Origin: Calliopsis andreniformis
Taxonomy: Eukaryota > Arthropoda > Insecta > Hymenoptera > Andrenidae
DNA: 64,000 nucleotides
Assembly (NCBI RefSeq): GCF_051401765.1
Contig: NW_027480480.1
Location: forward strand, 2,790,001-2,854,000
Direction of reading: 5' to 3'
A program made the position numbers and the translations under genes. Under the pieces are notes generated by a model. The model had not been told where the DNA came from and made no database searches. It worked only from the letters and a program-made list of their open reading frames with translations. Below, piece after piece: positions 12,168-24,287 of this stretch; position 1 is the first letter of the stretch; every line of letters starts with the position of its first letter.

Positions 12168-12900
12168 GACTGAGGATTGAGGATTGAGGATTGAAGATTG
12201 AGGATTGGGTATTGAGGATTGAACATTGAGGATTGAGGATTGCGGATTGAGGTTTGAGGATTGAAGATTGAGTATTGAGGATTGAGGATTGAGGATTGAA
12301 GATTGAGGCCTTGGCATTGAGGATTGAAGAATGAGGATTGAGGATTGAGGATTGAAGATTGAGGATTGCTGATTGAGTATCGAGGATGGAAGATTGAGGG
12401 TTGAGGATTGAGGATTGAGGATTGAGCATTGAGGATTGAGGATTGAGGATTGAGAATTGAGGACTGAGGATTGAGGATTGAAGATAGAGGATTAGGTGTT
12501 GAGGATTGAAGAATGTGGATTGAGGATTGAGGATTGAGGATTGAGGATTGAAGACTGAGTATTGAGGATTGAATATTGAGGATTGCGTATCGAGGATTGA
12601 GGATTGCGGACTGAGGATTGAGGATTGCAGATTGAGTATTGAGGATTGAAGACTGAGGATTGAGGATTGAGGATAGAGGTTTGAGTATTGAAGATTGAGG
12701 ATTGGGGATTGAGGATTGACGATTGAGTATTGAGTATTGAGGATTGAGAATTGAGAATTGAGGATTGAGGATTGAGGATTGAAGATTGAGGATTGGGTAT
12801 TGAGGATTGAACATTGAGGATTGAGGATTGAGGATTGAGGTTTGAGGATTGAAGATTGAGTATTGAGGATTGAGGATTGAGGATTGAGGATTGAGTATGA

Positions 12901-12923
12901 GGGCTGAGGGTTGAGGGTAGGGG
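12901..12923 (+). other. Four-G-tract motif 11
   Basis: TTGA-loop form, 8,292 bases after motif 4. Confidence 0.75.
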
Positions 12924-13772
12924 TTTGAGGACTGAGGACTGAGGATTGAGGATTGAGAACTGAGGACTGAGGATTGAGGATTGAAGATTGAGGATTGAGG
13001 ATTGAGGATGAGGGCTGAGGGTTGAGGATTGAGTTTTGTGGACTGAGGAATGAGGATTGAGAATTGAGGATTGTGGATTGAGTATTGAGGATTGAGGATT
13101 GAGGATTGAAGATTGAATATTGATTATTTGAGATTGAGGATCGAGGATTGAGGGTTGTGGATTGAGGACGAGGACTGAGGGTTGAGTATTGATGTTTGAG
13201 GTCTGAGGATTGAGGATTGAGGATTGAGAATTGAGGACTCAAGATTGAGGATTGAAGATTGAGGATTGGGTGTTGAGGATTGAAGAATGTGGATTGAGGA
13301 TTGATTATTGAGGATTGAGGATTGAAGATTGAGTATTGACGATTGAAGATTGAAGACTGAGGATTGAGGATTGAGGATTGAGGGTTGAGGGTTGAAGATT
13401 GAGGATTGGGTATTGCGGATTGAACATAGAGGATTGAAGGTTGAGGATTGGGTGTTGAGGATAGGTGATTGAGGATTGAGGATTGAGGATTGAGGATTGA
13501 GGATTGAGCATTGAAGATTCAGTATTGAGGATTGAAGATTGAGGATTGAGGATTGAGGATTGAGGATTGAAGATTGAGTATTGAGGATTGAAGCCTGAGG
13601 ATTGAGGACTGAGTATTGAGGATTGAGGATTGAGGATTGAGGATTGAGGATTGAAGATTGAAGATTGGGTATTGAGGATTGAACATTGAGGATTGAGGAT
13701 TGAGTATTGAGGTTTGAGGATTGAAGATTGAGTATTGAGGATTGAGGATTGAGGATTGAGTATTGAGTATGA

Positions 13773-13795
13773 GGGCTGAGGGTTGTGGGTAGGGG
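13773..13795 (+). other. Four-G-tract motif 12
   Basis: TTGT-loop form, 8,292 bases after motif 5 and 13,274 after motif 1. Confidence 0.75.
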
Positions 13796-14199
13796 TTTGA
13801 GGACTGAGGACTGAGGATTGAGGATTGAGAACTGAGGACTGAGGATTGAGGATTGAAGATTGAGGATTGAGGATTGAGGATGAGGGCTGAGGGTTGAGGA
13901 TTGAGGTTTGTGGACTGAGGAATGAGGATTGAGGATTGAGAGTTGAGGATTGAGGATTGAGGATTGAAGACTGAGGATTGGGTGTTGAGGATTGAAGAAT
14001 GAGGATTTAGGAATGAGGATTGAGGATTGAGGATTTAGGATTCAAGATTGAGTATTGAGGATTGAAGCCTGGCGATTGAGGATTGAGGATTGAGGATTGA
14101 CGATTGAGGATGGAGGATTGAAGATTGAGTATTGAGGATTGAAGATTGAGGATCGAGGATTGAGGATTGAGGATTGAGTATTGAAGATTGAGGATTGGG

Positions 14200-14395
14200 G
14201 ACTGAGTGTTGAGTGTTGAATGATGAGAATTGATGTTTGTGAATAAAGATTTGAAAATTTCAGATTGAGTATTGAGTATTGAAAACTGTGAATTGATGAT
14301 ATTCTATTGAGGATTGATAATTGACAACTGATTGTTGAGGACTGAGGTCTGAAGATTGAGGATTCGGGATTGAGGATACAGGTTTGAGGTTCGAG
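14200..14395 (+). repeat. Diverged module, A type, copy 8
   Basis: Core at 14,298; AATTTCA subtype, 8,292 bases after copy 4. Confidence 0.8.
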
Positions 14396-14607
14396 GACTG
14401 AGGATTGAGGGTTGAGGATTGAGGTTTGAGGATTGAGGATTGAGGATTGAGGATTGAAGATTGAGTATTGGGTATTGCGGATTGAACATTGAGGATTGAC
14501 GATTGAGGATTGAGGATTGAGGACTGAGGATTGAGGATTGATGATTGAGGATTGAGGATTGAGAATTGAGGATTGAGGATTGAGGATTGAAGATTGAGGC
14601 CTTGGCA

Positions 14608-15672
14608 TTGAGGATTGAAGAATGAGGATTGAGGATTGAGGATTGAAGATTGAGGATTGCTGATTGAGTATCGAGGATGGAAGATTAAGGGTTGAGGATT
14701 GAGGATTGAGGATTGAGCATTGAGGATTGAGGATTGAGGATTGAGAATTGAGGACTGAGGATTGAGGATTGAAGATAGAGGATTAGGTGTTGAGGATTGA
14801 AGAATGTGGATTGAGGATTGAGGATTGAGGATTGAGGATTGAAGACTGAGTATTGAGGATTGAATATTGAGGATTGCGTATCGAGGATTGAGGATTGCGG
14901 ACTGAGGATTGAGGATTGCAGATTGAGTATTGAGGATTGAAGATTGAGGATTGAGGATTGAGGATTGAGGTTTGAGGATTGAAGATTGAGGATTGGGGAT
15001 TGAGGATTGACGGTTGAGTATTGAGTATTGAGGATTGAGAATTGAGGATTGAGGATTGAGGATTGAAGATTGAGGATTGGGTATTGAGGATTGAACATTG
15101 AGGATTGAGGATTGAGGATTGAGGTTTGAGGATTGAAGATTGAGTATTGAGGATTGAGGATTGAGGATTGAGGATTGAGTATGAGGGCTGAGGGTTGAGG
15201 GTAGGGGTTTGAGGACTGAGGACTGAGGATTGAGGATTGAGAACTGAGGACTGAGGATTGAGGATTGAAGATTGAGGATTGAGGATTGAGGATGAGGGCT
15301 GAGGGTTGAGGATTGAGTTTTGTGGACTGAGGAATGAGGATTGAGAATTGAGGATTGTGGATTGAGTATTGAGGATTGAGGATTGAGGATTGAAGATTGA
15401 ATATTGATTATTGGAGATTGAGGATCGAGGATTGAGGGTTGTGGATTGAGGACGAGGACTGAGGGTTGAGTATTGATGTTTGAGGTCTGAGGATTGAGGA
15501 TTGAGGATTGAGAATTGAGGACTCAAGATTGAGGATTGAAGATTGAGGATTGGGTGTTGAGGATTGAAGAATGTGGATTGAGGATTGATTATTGAGGATT
15601 GAGGATTGAAGATTGAGTATTGAGGATTGAAGATTGAAGACTGAGGATTGAGGATTGAGGATTGAGGGTTGA
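14608..15672 (+). repeat. Duplicate of the block at about 8,600-9,664
   Basis: Landmarks here lie 6,008 bases downstream of their counterparts in the third 2,284-base unit. The match breaks near 15,672, immediately before a tract of different family type. Confidence 0.7.
15185..15207 (+). other. Four-G-tract motif 13
   Basis: TTGA-loop form, 6,008 bases after motif 8. Confidence 0.75.
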
Positions 15673-15689
15673 GGATTGAGGATTGAAGA

Positions 15690-16070
15690 TTGAGGTTTGG
15701 GTATTGAGGATTGATCATTGAGGATTGTGGATTGAGTATTGAGGACTGAGGATTGAGGATTGAAGATTGAATATTGATGATTGAAGATTGACGATAGAGG
15801 ATTGAGGGTTGTGGATTGAGGACGAGGACTGAGGGTTCAGTATTGATGTTTGAGGTCTGAGGATTGAGGATTGAGGATTGAGAATTGAGGACTGAGGATT
15901 GAGGATTGAAGATAGAGGATTGGGTGTTGAGGATTGAAGAATGTGGATTGAGGATTGAGGATTGAGGATTGAGGATTGAAGATTGAGTATTGAGGATTGA
16001 AGATTGAGGATTGAGGATTGAGGATTGAGGATTGAGGGTTGAGGATTGAAGATTGAGGATTGGTTATTGC
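15690..16070 (+). repeat. C-family tract embedded in A-family sequence
   Basis: About 380 bases match 18,059-18,440 (offset 2,369), including the heptamers of TTTGGGTATTGAGGATTGAT, the TGTGGATTGAGGACGAGG stretch and the GACGAG hexamer. These variants are otherwise confined to sequence downstream of 17.4 kb. A-family landmarks (GAACATAGAGG, GATAGGTG) resume at about 16,075. This looks like a conversion or insertion tract. Confidence 0.65.
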
Positions 16071-16426
16071 GGAGTGAACATAGAGGATTGAAGGTTGAGG
16101 ATTGGGTGTTGAGGATAGGTGATTGAGGATTGAGGATTGAGGATTGAGGATTGAGGATTGAGCATTGAAGATTCAGTATTGAGGATTGAAGATTGAGGAT
16201 TGAGGATTGAGGATTGAGGATTGAAGATTGAGTATTGAGGATTGAAGCCTGAGGATTGAGGACTGAGTATTGAGGATTGAGGATTGAGGATTGAGGATTG
16301 AGGATTGAAGACTGAAGATTGGGTATTGAGGATTGAACATTGAGGATTGAGGATTGAGGATTGAGGTTTGAGGATTGAAGATTGAGTATTGAGGATTGAG
16401 GATTGAGGATTGAGGATTGAGTATGA

Positions 16427-16449
16427 GGGCTGAGGGTTGAGGGTAGGGG
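16427..16449 (+). other. Four-G-tract motif 14
   Basis: TTGA-loop form; the last one before a gap of about 41.8 kb. Confidence 0.75.
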
Positions 16450-16853
16450 TTTGAGGACTGAGGACTGAGGATTGAGGATTGAGAACTGAGGACTGAGGAT
16501 TGAGGATTGAAGATTGAGGATTGAGGATTGAGGATGAGGGCTGAGGGTGGAGGATTGAGGTTTGTGGACTGAGGAATGAGGATTGAGGATTGAGAGTTGA
16601 GGATTGAGGATTGAGGATTGAAGACTGAGGATTGGGTGTTGAGGATTGAAGAATGAGGATTGAGAAATGAGGATTGAGGATTGAGGATTTAGGATTCAAG
16701 ATTGAGTATTGAGGATTGAAGCCTGGCGATTGAGGATTGAGGATTGAGGATTGACGATTGAGGATGGAGGATTGAAGATTGAGTATTGAGGATTGAAGAT
16801 TGAGGATCGAGGATTGAGGATTGAGGATTGAGTATTGAAGATTGAGGATTGGG

Positions 16854-17049
16854 GACTGAGTGTTGAGTGTTGAATGATGAGAATTGATGTTTGTGAATCA
16901 AGATTTGAAAATTGCAGATTGATTATTGAGTATTGAAAACTGTGAATTGATGATATTCTATTGAGGATTGATAATTGACAACTGATTGTTGAGGACTGAG
17001 GTCTGAAGATTGAGGATTCGGAATTGAGGATACAGGTTTGAGGTTCGAG
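16854..17049 (+). repeat. Diverged module, A type, copy 9 (most changed)
   Basis: Core at 16,952. Private changes: AATCAAG for AATAAAG, GATTATT in the left half, and GATTCGGAATTG for GATTCGGGATTG. Confidence 0.8.
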
Positions 17050-17389
17050 GACTGAGGATTGAGGGTTGAGGATTGAGGTTTGAGGATTGAGGATTGAGGA
17101 TTGAGGATTGAAGATTGAGTATTGGGTATTGCGGATTGAACATTGAGGATTGACGATTGAGGATTCAGGATTGAGGACTGAGGATTGAGGATTGATGATT
17201 GAGGATTGAGGATTGAGGATTGAGAATTGAGGATTGAGGATTGAGGATTGAAGATTGAGGCCTTATCATTGAGGATTGAAGAATGAGGATTGAGGATTGA
17301 GGATTGAAGATTGAGGATTGCTGATTGAGTATCGAGGATTGAAGATTGAGGGTTGAGGATTGAGGATTGAGGATTGAGCATTGAGGATT

Positions 17390-19285
17390 GAGGATTGAGG
17401 ATTGAGGATTGTAGATTGAGTATTGAGGAATGAAGATTGAGGATTGAGGATTGAGGATTGAGGATTGAGGGTTGAAGATTGAGGATTGGGTATTGAGGAT
17501 TGACGATCGAGGATTGAGTATTGAGGACTGAGAATTGAGGATTGAGGATTGAAGATTGAGGATTGAGGATTGAAGATTGAGTATTGATGATTGAAGATTG
17601 AGGATTGAGGATTGAGTGTGGATGATTGAGGACGAGGGCTGACGATTGAAGATTGAGGTTTGAGGATTGAGGATTGTGGACTGAGGACTGAGGATTGAGG
17701 ATTGAGGATTTAGTATTGAGGATTGAAGATTGAGTATTGAGGATTGAAAATTGAGGATTGAGGATTGAGGATTGAAGATTGAAGATTGAGGTTTGGGGAC
17801 TGAGTGTTGAGGGTTGAGTGATGAGAATTGATGATTGTGGATAGAGATTTGAAGATTTCAGGTTGAGTATTGAGTATTGAAACCTGTGAATTGAGGATAC
17901 TCTATTGAGGATTGAGGATTGACAACTGATTGTTGAGGACTGAGGTCTGAAGACTGAGGATTCAGGTTTGAGGATTCAGGATTGAGGTTTGAGGACTGAG
18001 GATTGAGGATTGAGGATTGAGGATTGAGGATTGAGGATTGAGGATTGAGGATTGAAGATTGAGGTTTGGGTATTGAGGATTGATCATTGAGGATTGTGGA
18101 TTGAGTATTGAGGACTGAGGATTGAGGATTGAAGATTGAATATTGATGATTGAAGATTGACGATAGAGGATTGAGGGTTGTGGATTGAGGACGAGGACTG
18201 AGGGTTCAGTATTGATGTTTGAGGTCTGAGGATTGAGGATTGAGGATTGAGAATTGAGGACTGAGGATTGAGGATTGAAGATAGAGGATTGGGTGTTGAG
18301 GATTGAAGAATGTGGATTGAGGATTGAGGATTGAGGATTGAGGATTGAAGATTGAGTATTGAGGATTGAAGATTGAGGATTGAGGATTGAGGATTGAGGA
18401 TTGAGGGTTGAGGATTGAAGATTGAGGATTGGGTATTGCGGATTGAACATTGAGGATTGAAGATTGAGGATTGGGTGTTGAGGATTGAAGAATGAGGATT
18501 GAGGATTGAGGATTGAGGATTGAGGATTGAAGATTCAGTATTGAGGATTGAAGATTGAGGATTAAGGATTGAGGATTGAGGATTGAAGATTGAGTATAGA
18601 GGATTGAAGATTGAGGATTGAGGACGGAGTATTGAGGATTGAGGATTGAGTATTGAGGATTGAGGATGGAAGACTGAGGATTGGGTATTGAGGATTGAAC
18701 GTTGAGGGTTGAGGGTTGAGGATTGAGGATTGAGGATTGAAGATTGAAGATTGAATATTAATGATTGAAGATTGAGGATCGAGGATTGAGGGTTGTGGAT
18801 TGAGGACGAGGACTGAGGGTTCAGTATTGGTGTTTGAAGTCTGAGGATTCAGGATTGAGGATTGAGAATTGAGGACTGAGGATTGAGGATTGAAGATTGA
18901 GGATTCGGTATTGAGGATTGAAGAATGAGGATTGAGGAGTGAGGACTGAGGATTGAGGATTGCAGATTGAGTATTGAGGATTGAATATTGAGGATTGAGG
19001 ATTGAGGATTGAGGATTGAGGATTGAGGATTGAGGATTGAGGATTGAAGATTGAGTATTGAGGATTGAAGATTGAGGATTGAGGATTGAGGATTGAGGAT
19101 TGAGGATTGAAGATTGAGGATTCGGTTTTGAGGATTGACGATTGAGTATTGAGCATTGACGATTGAGAATTGAGGATTGTGGTTTGAGTATTGAGGATTG
19201 AGGATTGAGGATTGAAGATTGAATATTGATTATTGAAGATTGAGGATCGAGGATTGAGGGTTGTGGATTGAGGACGAGGACTGAG
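17390..19285 (+). repeat. C-family block, copied near 53 kb and 62 kb
   Basis: Its right part matches 53,628-54,950 at an offset of 35,666 and its left part matches about 52,680-53,300 at 35,288. The difference of 378 equals 54 heptamers and is close to the 385-base module dimer present at 53 kb, where this copy has a single module. The match ends near 19,289, where a GTTCAG here replaces GTTGAG there. Confidence 0.7.
17799..17994 (+). repeat. Diverged module, C type, single copy
   Basis: Core reads GATACTC at 17,897, with ACCTGTG two heptamers before it and a right half of GATTCAG, GTTTGAG, GATTCAG. The related 53 and 62 kb blocks have a dimer at this place. The preceding A-type module is 945 bases (135 heptamers) upstream. 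Confidence 0.8.
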
Positions 19286-21710
19286 GGTTCAGTATTGATG
19301 TTTGAGGTCTGAGGATTGAGGATTGAGAATTGAGGACTGAGGATGGAGGATTGAAGATAGAGGATTGGGTGCTGAGGATTGAAGAATGTGGATTGAGGAT
19401 TGAGGATTGAGGATTGAGGATTGAAGATTGAGTATTGAGGATTGAAGATCGAGGATTGAGGATTGAGGATTGAGGATTGAGGGTTGAGGATTGAAGATTG
19501 AGGATTGGGTATTGCGGATTGAACATTGAGGATTGAAGATTGAGGATTGGGTGTTGAGGATTGAAGAATGAGGATTGAGGAATGAGGATTGAGGATTGAG
19601 GATTGAAGATTCAGTATTGAGGATTGAAGATTGAGGATTAAGTATTGAGGATTGAGGATTGAAGATTGAGTATAGAGGATTGAAGATTGAGGATTGAGGA
19701 CGGAGTATTGAGGATTGAGGATTGAGTATTGAGGCTTGAGGATGGAAGGCTGAGGATTGGGTATTGAGGATTGAACGTTGAGGATTGAGGGTTGAGGATT
19801 GAGGATTGAGGATTGAGGATTGAAGATTGAATATTAATGATTGAAGATTGAGGATCGAGGATTGAGGGTTGTGGATTGAGGACGAGGACTGAGGGTTCAG
19901 TATTGGTGTTTGAAGTCTGAGGATTGAGGATTGAGGATTGAGAATTGAGGACTGAGGATTGAGGATTGAAGATTGAGGATTCCATATTGAGGATTGAAGA
20001 ATGAGGATTGAGGAGTGAGGACTGAGGATTGAGGATTGAGGATTGAGAATTGAAGACTGAGGATTGAGGATTGAAGATTGCGGATTCCATATTGAGGATT
20101 GAAGAATGAGGATTGAGGAGTGAGGACTGAGGATTGAGGATTGCAGATTGAGTATTGAGGATTGAATATTGAGGATTGAGGATTGAGGATTGAGAATTGA
20201 GGATTGTGGATTGAGGATTGAAGATTGAGGATTCGGTATTGAGGATTGAAGAATGAGAATTGAGGAGTGAGGACTGAGGACTGAGGATTGCAGTTTGAGT
20301 ATTGAGGATTGAAGATTGAGGATTGAGGATTGAGGATTGAGGATTGAGGATTGAAGATTGAGTATTGAGGATTGAAGCCTGAGGATTGAGGACTGAGTAT
20401 TGAGGATTGAGGATTGAGGATTGAGGATTGAGGATTGAAGACGGAAGATTGGGTATTGAGGATTGAACATTGAGGAATGAGGATTGAAGATTGAGTATTG
20501 AGGATTGAATGTTGACGATTGAGGATTGAGAATTGAGGATTGAGGATTGAGGAATGAGCATTGAAGATTGAGTATTGAGCATTGACCGTTGAGGATTGTG
20601 GATTGAGGACTGAGGATTGAGGATTGAATATTGAGGATTGGGGACTGAGTGTTCAGGGTTGAGGATTGGGTATTGCGGATTGAACATTGAGGATTGGAGA
20701 TTGAGGATAGAAGATTCAGTATTGAGGATTGAAGATTGAGGATTGAGGATTGAGGATTGAAGATTGAGTATTGAGGATTGAAGATTGAGGATTGAGGATT
20801 GAGAATTGAGGATTGAGGATTGAGGATTGGGGATTGAGGATTGAAGACTGAGGATTGGGTATTGAGGATTGAACATTGAGTGTTGAGAGTTGAGGATTGA
20901 GGATTGAGGATTGAGGATTGAAGATTGAATATTAATGATTGAAGATTGAGGATTGAGGATTGAGGGTTGCGGATTGAGGACGAGGACTGAGGGTTGAGTA
21001 TTGGTGTTTGAAGTCTGAGGATTGAGGATTGTGGATTGAGAATTGAGGATTGTGGATTGAGGATTGAAGATTAAGGATTCGGTATTGAGGATTGAAGAAT
21101 GAGAATTGAGGAGTGAGGACTGAGGACTGAGGATTGCAGTTTGAGTATTGAGGATTGAAGATTGAGGATTGAGGATTGAGGATTGAGGATTGAGGATTGA
21201 GGATTGATGATTGAAAATTGAGTATTGAGGATTGAAGATTGAGGATTGAGGATTGAGGATTGAGGATTGAGGATTGAAGATTGAGGATTGAAGATTGAAT
21301 ATTGATTATTGAAGATTGAGGATCGAGGATTGAGGGTTGTGGATTGAGGACGAGGACTGAGGGTTGAGTATTGATGTTTGAGGTCTGAGGATTGAGGATT
21401 GAGGATTTAGAATTGAGGACTGAAGATTGAGGATTGTAGATTGAGGGTTGGGTGTTGAGGATTGAAGAATGTGGATTGAGGATTGATTATTGAGGATTGA
21501 GGATTGAATATTGAGTATTGAGGATTGAAGATTGAAGACTGAGGATTGAGGATTGAGGATTGAGGGTTGAGGGTTGAAGATTGAGGATTGGGTATTGCGG
21601 ATTGAACATAGAGGATTGATGGTTGAGGATTGGGTGTTGAGGATAGGTGATTGAGGATTGAGGATTGAGGATTGAGGATTGAGGATTGAGCATTGAAGAT
21701 TCAGTATTGA
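19285..21710 (+). repeat. B-family mosaic segment
   Basis: Variant strings typical of the B family in an order not copied exactly elsewhere. It contains a pair of TTCCATATTG landmarks 105 bases (15 heptamers) apart at 19,981 and 20,086, followed 147 bases (21 heptamers) later by the related TTCGGTATTG at 20,233. GACGAG hexamers lie near 19,274, 19,879, 20,969 and 21,348. Confidence 0.6.
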
Positions 21711-24287
21711 GGATTGAGAATTGAGGATTGAGGATTGAAGATTGAGTATAGAGGATTGAAGATTGAGGATTGAGGATTGTGGATTGAAGATTGAGGACTG
21801 AGTGTTGAGGGTTGCGTGATGAGGATTGATGTTTGTGGATTGAGATTTGAAGATTGAAGAATGGGGATTGAGTATTGAAAACTGTGAATTCAGGATATTC
21901 TATTGAGGATTGAGGATTGACAATTGATTGTTGAGGACTTATGGGTGAAGATTGAGGATTCAGGTTTGAGGATTCAGGATTGACGTTTGAGGACTGAGGA
22001 TTGAGGATTGAGGATTGATGGCTGAGGGTTGTGCGTTGAATATTGAGGATTGAGGATTGAGGATTGAGGATTGAGGATTGAGGATTGAGGATTGAAGATT
22101 GAGGTTTGGGTATTGAGGATTGATCGTTGAGGATTGTGGATTGAGTATTGAGGACTGAGGATTGAGGATTGAAAATTGAATATTGATGACGGAAGATTGA
22201 GGATAGAGGATTGAGGGTTGTGGATTGAGGACGAGGACTGAGGGTTCAGTATTGATGTTTGAGGTCTGAGGATTGAGGATTGAGTATTGAGGACTGAGGA
22301 TGGAGGATTGAAGATAGAGGATTGGGTGTTGAGGATTGAAGAATGTGGATTGAGGATTGAGGATTGAGGATTGAGGATTGAAGATTGAGTATTGAGGATT
22401 GAAGATCGAGGATTGAGGATTGAGGATTGAGGATTGAGGGTTGAGGATTGAAGATTGAGGATTGGGTATTGCGGATTGAACATTGAGGATTGAAGGTTGA
22501 GGATTGGGTGTTGAGGATTGAAGAATGAGGATTGAGGAATGAGGATTGAGGATTGAGGATTGAAGATTCAGTATTGAGGATTGAAGATTGAGGATTAAGT
22601 ATTGAGGATTGAGGATTGAAGATTGAGTATAGAGGATTGAAGATTGAGGATTGAGGACGGAGTATTGAGGATTGAGGATTGAGTATTGAGGATTGAGGAT
22701 GGAAGACTGAGGATTGGGTATTGAGGATTGAACGTTGAGGATTGAGGGTTGAGGATTGAGGATTGAGGATTGAGGATTGAAGATTGAATATTAATGATTG
22801 AAGATTGAGGATCGAGGATTGAGGGTTGTGGATTGAGGACGAGGACTGAGGGTTCAGTATTGGTGTTTGAAGTCTGAGGATTGAGGATTGAGGATTGAGA
22901 ATTGAGGACTGAGGATTGAGGATTGAAGATTGTGGATTCCATATTGAGGATTGAAGAATGAGGATTGAGGAGTGAGGACTGAGGATTGAGGATTGAGGAT
23001 TGAGAATTGAGGACTGAGGATTGAGGATTGAAGATTGCGGATTCCATATTGAGGATTGAAGAATGAGGATTGAGGAGTGAGGACTGAGGATTGAGGATTG
23101 CAGATTGAGTATTGAGGATTGAATATTGAGGATTGAGGATTGAGGATTGAGAATTGAGGATTGTGGATTGAGGATTGAAGATTGAGTATTGAGGATTGAA
23201 GGTTGAGGATTCAGGATTGAGGATTGAGGATTGAGGATTGAAGATTGAGGATTGAAGATTGAATATTGATTATTGAAGATTGAGGATCGAGGATTGAGGG
23301 TTGTGGATTGAGGACGAGGACTGAGGGCTGAGTATTGATGTTTGAGGTCTGAGGATTGAGGATTGAGGATTTAGAATTGAGGACTGAAGATTGAGGATTG
23401 TAGATTGAGGATTGGGTGTTGAGGATTGAAGAATGAGGATTGAGGATTGAGGATTGAGGATCGAGGATTGAAGATTCAGTATTGAGGATTGAAGATTGAG
23501 GATTAAGGATTGAGGATTGAGGATTGAAGATTGAGTATAGAGGATTGAAGATTGAGGATTGAGGACGGAGTATTGAGGATTGAGGATTGAGGATTGAGGA
23601 TTGATGATTGAAGATTGAGTATTGAGGATTGAAGATTGAGGATTGAGGATTGAGGATTGAGGATTGAGGATTGAAGATTGAGGATTGAAGATTGAATATT
23701 GATTATTGAAGATTGAGGATCGAGGATTGAGGGTTGTGGATTGAGGACGAGGACTGAGGGTTGAGTATTGATGTTTGAGGTCTGAGGATTGAGGATTGAG
23801 GATTTAGAATTGAGGACTGAAGATTGAGGATTGTAGATTGAGGATTGGGTGTTGAGGACTGAGGATTGAGGATTGAAGATTGAATATTGATGACTGAAGA
23901 TTGAGGATAGAGGATTGAGGGTTGTGGATTGAGGACGAGGACTGAGGGTTCAGTATTGATGTTTGAGGTCTGAGGATTGAGGATTGTGGATTGAGAATTG
24001 AGGATTGTGGATTGAGGATTGAAGATTGAGGATTCGGTATTGAGGATTGAAGAATGAGAATTGAGGAGTGAGGACTGAGGACTGAGGATTGCAGTTTGAG
24101 TATTGAGGATTGAAGATTGAGGATTGAGGATTGAGGATTGAGGATTGAGGATTGAGGATTGATGATTGAAGATTGAGTATTGAGGATTGAAGATTGAGGA
24201 TTGAGGATTGAGGATTGAGGATTGAGGATTGAAGATTGAGGATTGGGGATTGAGGACTGAGGATTGACGATTGAGTATTGAGCATTG
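21710..24287 (+). repeat. 2,578-base B-family HOR, copy 1
   Basis: Sequence from about 21,710 recurs 2,578 bases downstream (module cores at 21,894 and 24,472). Five GACGAG hexamers (near 22,222, 22,838, 23,315, 23,745 and 23,936) fit 369 x 7 - 5 = 2,578. Confidence 0.7.
21796..21991 (+). repeat. Diverged module, B type, copy 1
   Basis: Same 28-heptamer length as the A type. B-type markers are GAATGGG, AATTCAG (giving a GAATTC site at 21,886), GACTTAT and GGGTGAA. Confidence 0.8.

Larger units (their letters stand above)
10681..12300 (+). repeat. Rearranged A-family segment with a 1,496-base echo
   Basis: About 11,230-12,165 repeats about 9,734-10,670 at an offset of 1,496 bases, which equals 214 x 7 - 2 with two hexamers (TATGAG near 11,541, GATGAG near 11,651) in between. 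The segment joins the end of the 2,284-base array to a further copy of the 4-6 kb block. It contains GATTCAG and GTGTTCAG point variants near 11,599 and 11,982 not seen in the sister copies. Confidence 0.65.
12300..14700 (+). repeat. Duplicate of the block at about 4,015-6,400
   Basis: The match to 4,015-6,400 has an offset of 8,285 at the left and 8,292 from about 12,755 onward. The change of exactly seven is one extra AATTGAG heptamer near 12,745. Content and order of variants, including the TTGT-loop G-tract motif, are otherwise the same. Confidence 0.75.
16071..17390 (+). repeat. Last A-family block before the C-family junction
   Basis: Contains the last A-type G-tract motif of the left half (16,427-16,449), an A-type diverged module (16,854-17,049) and a degraded GGCC heptamer reading GCCTTATCATTG near 17,260. 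The junction to C-family sequence lies near 17,390, where GATTGTAGATTGAG and GGAATGAAG, typical of the 47 and 52 kb blocks, begin. Confidence 0.65.
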
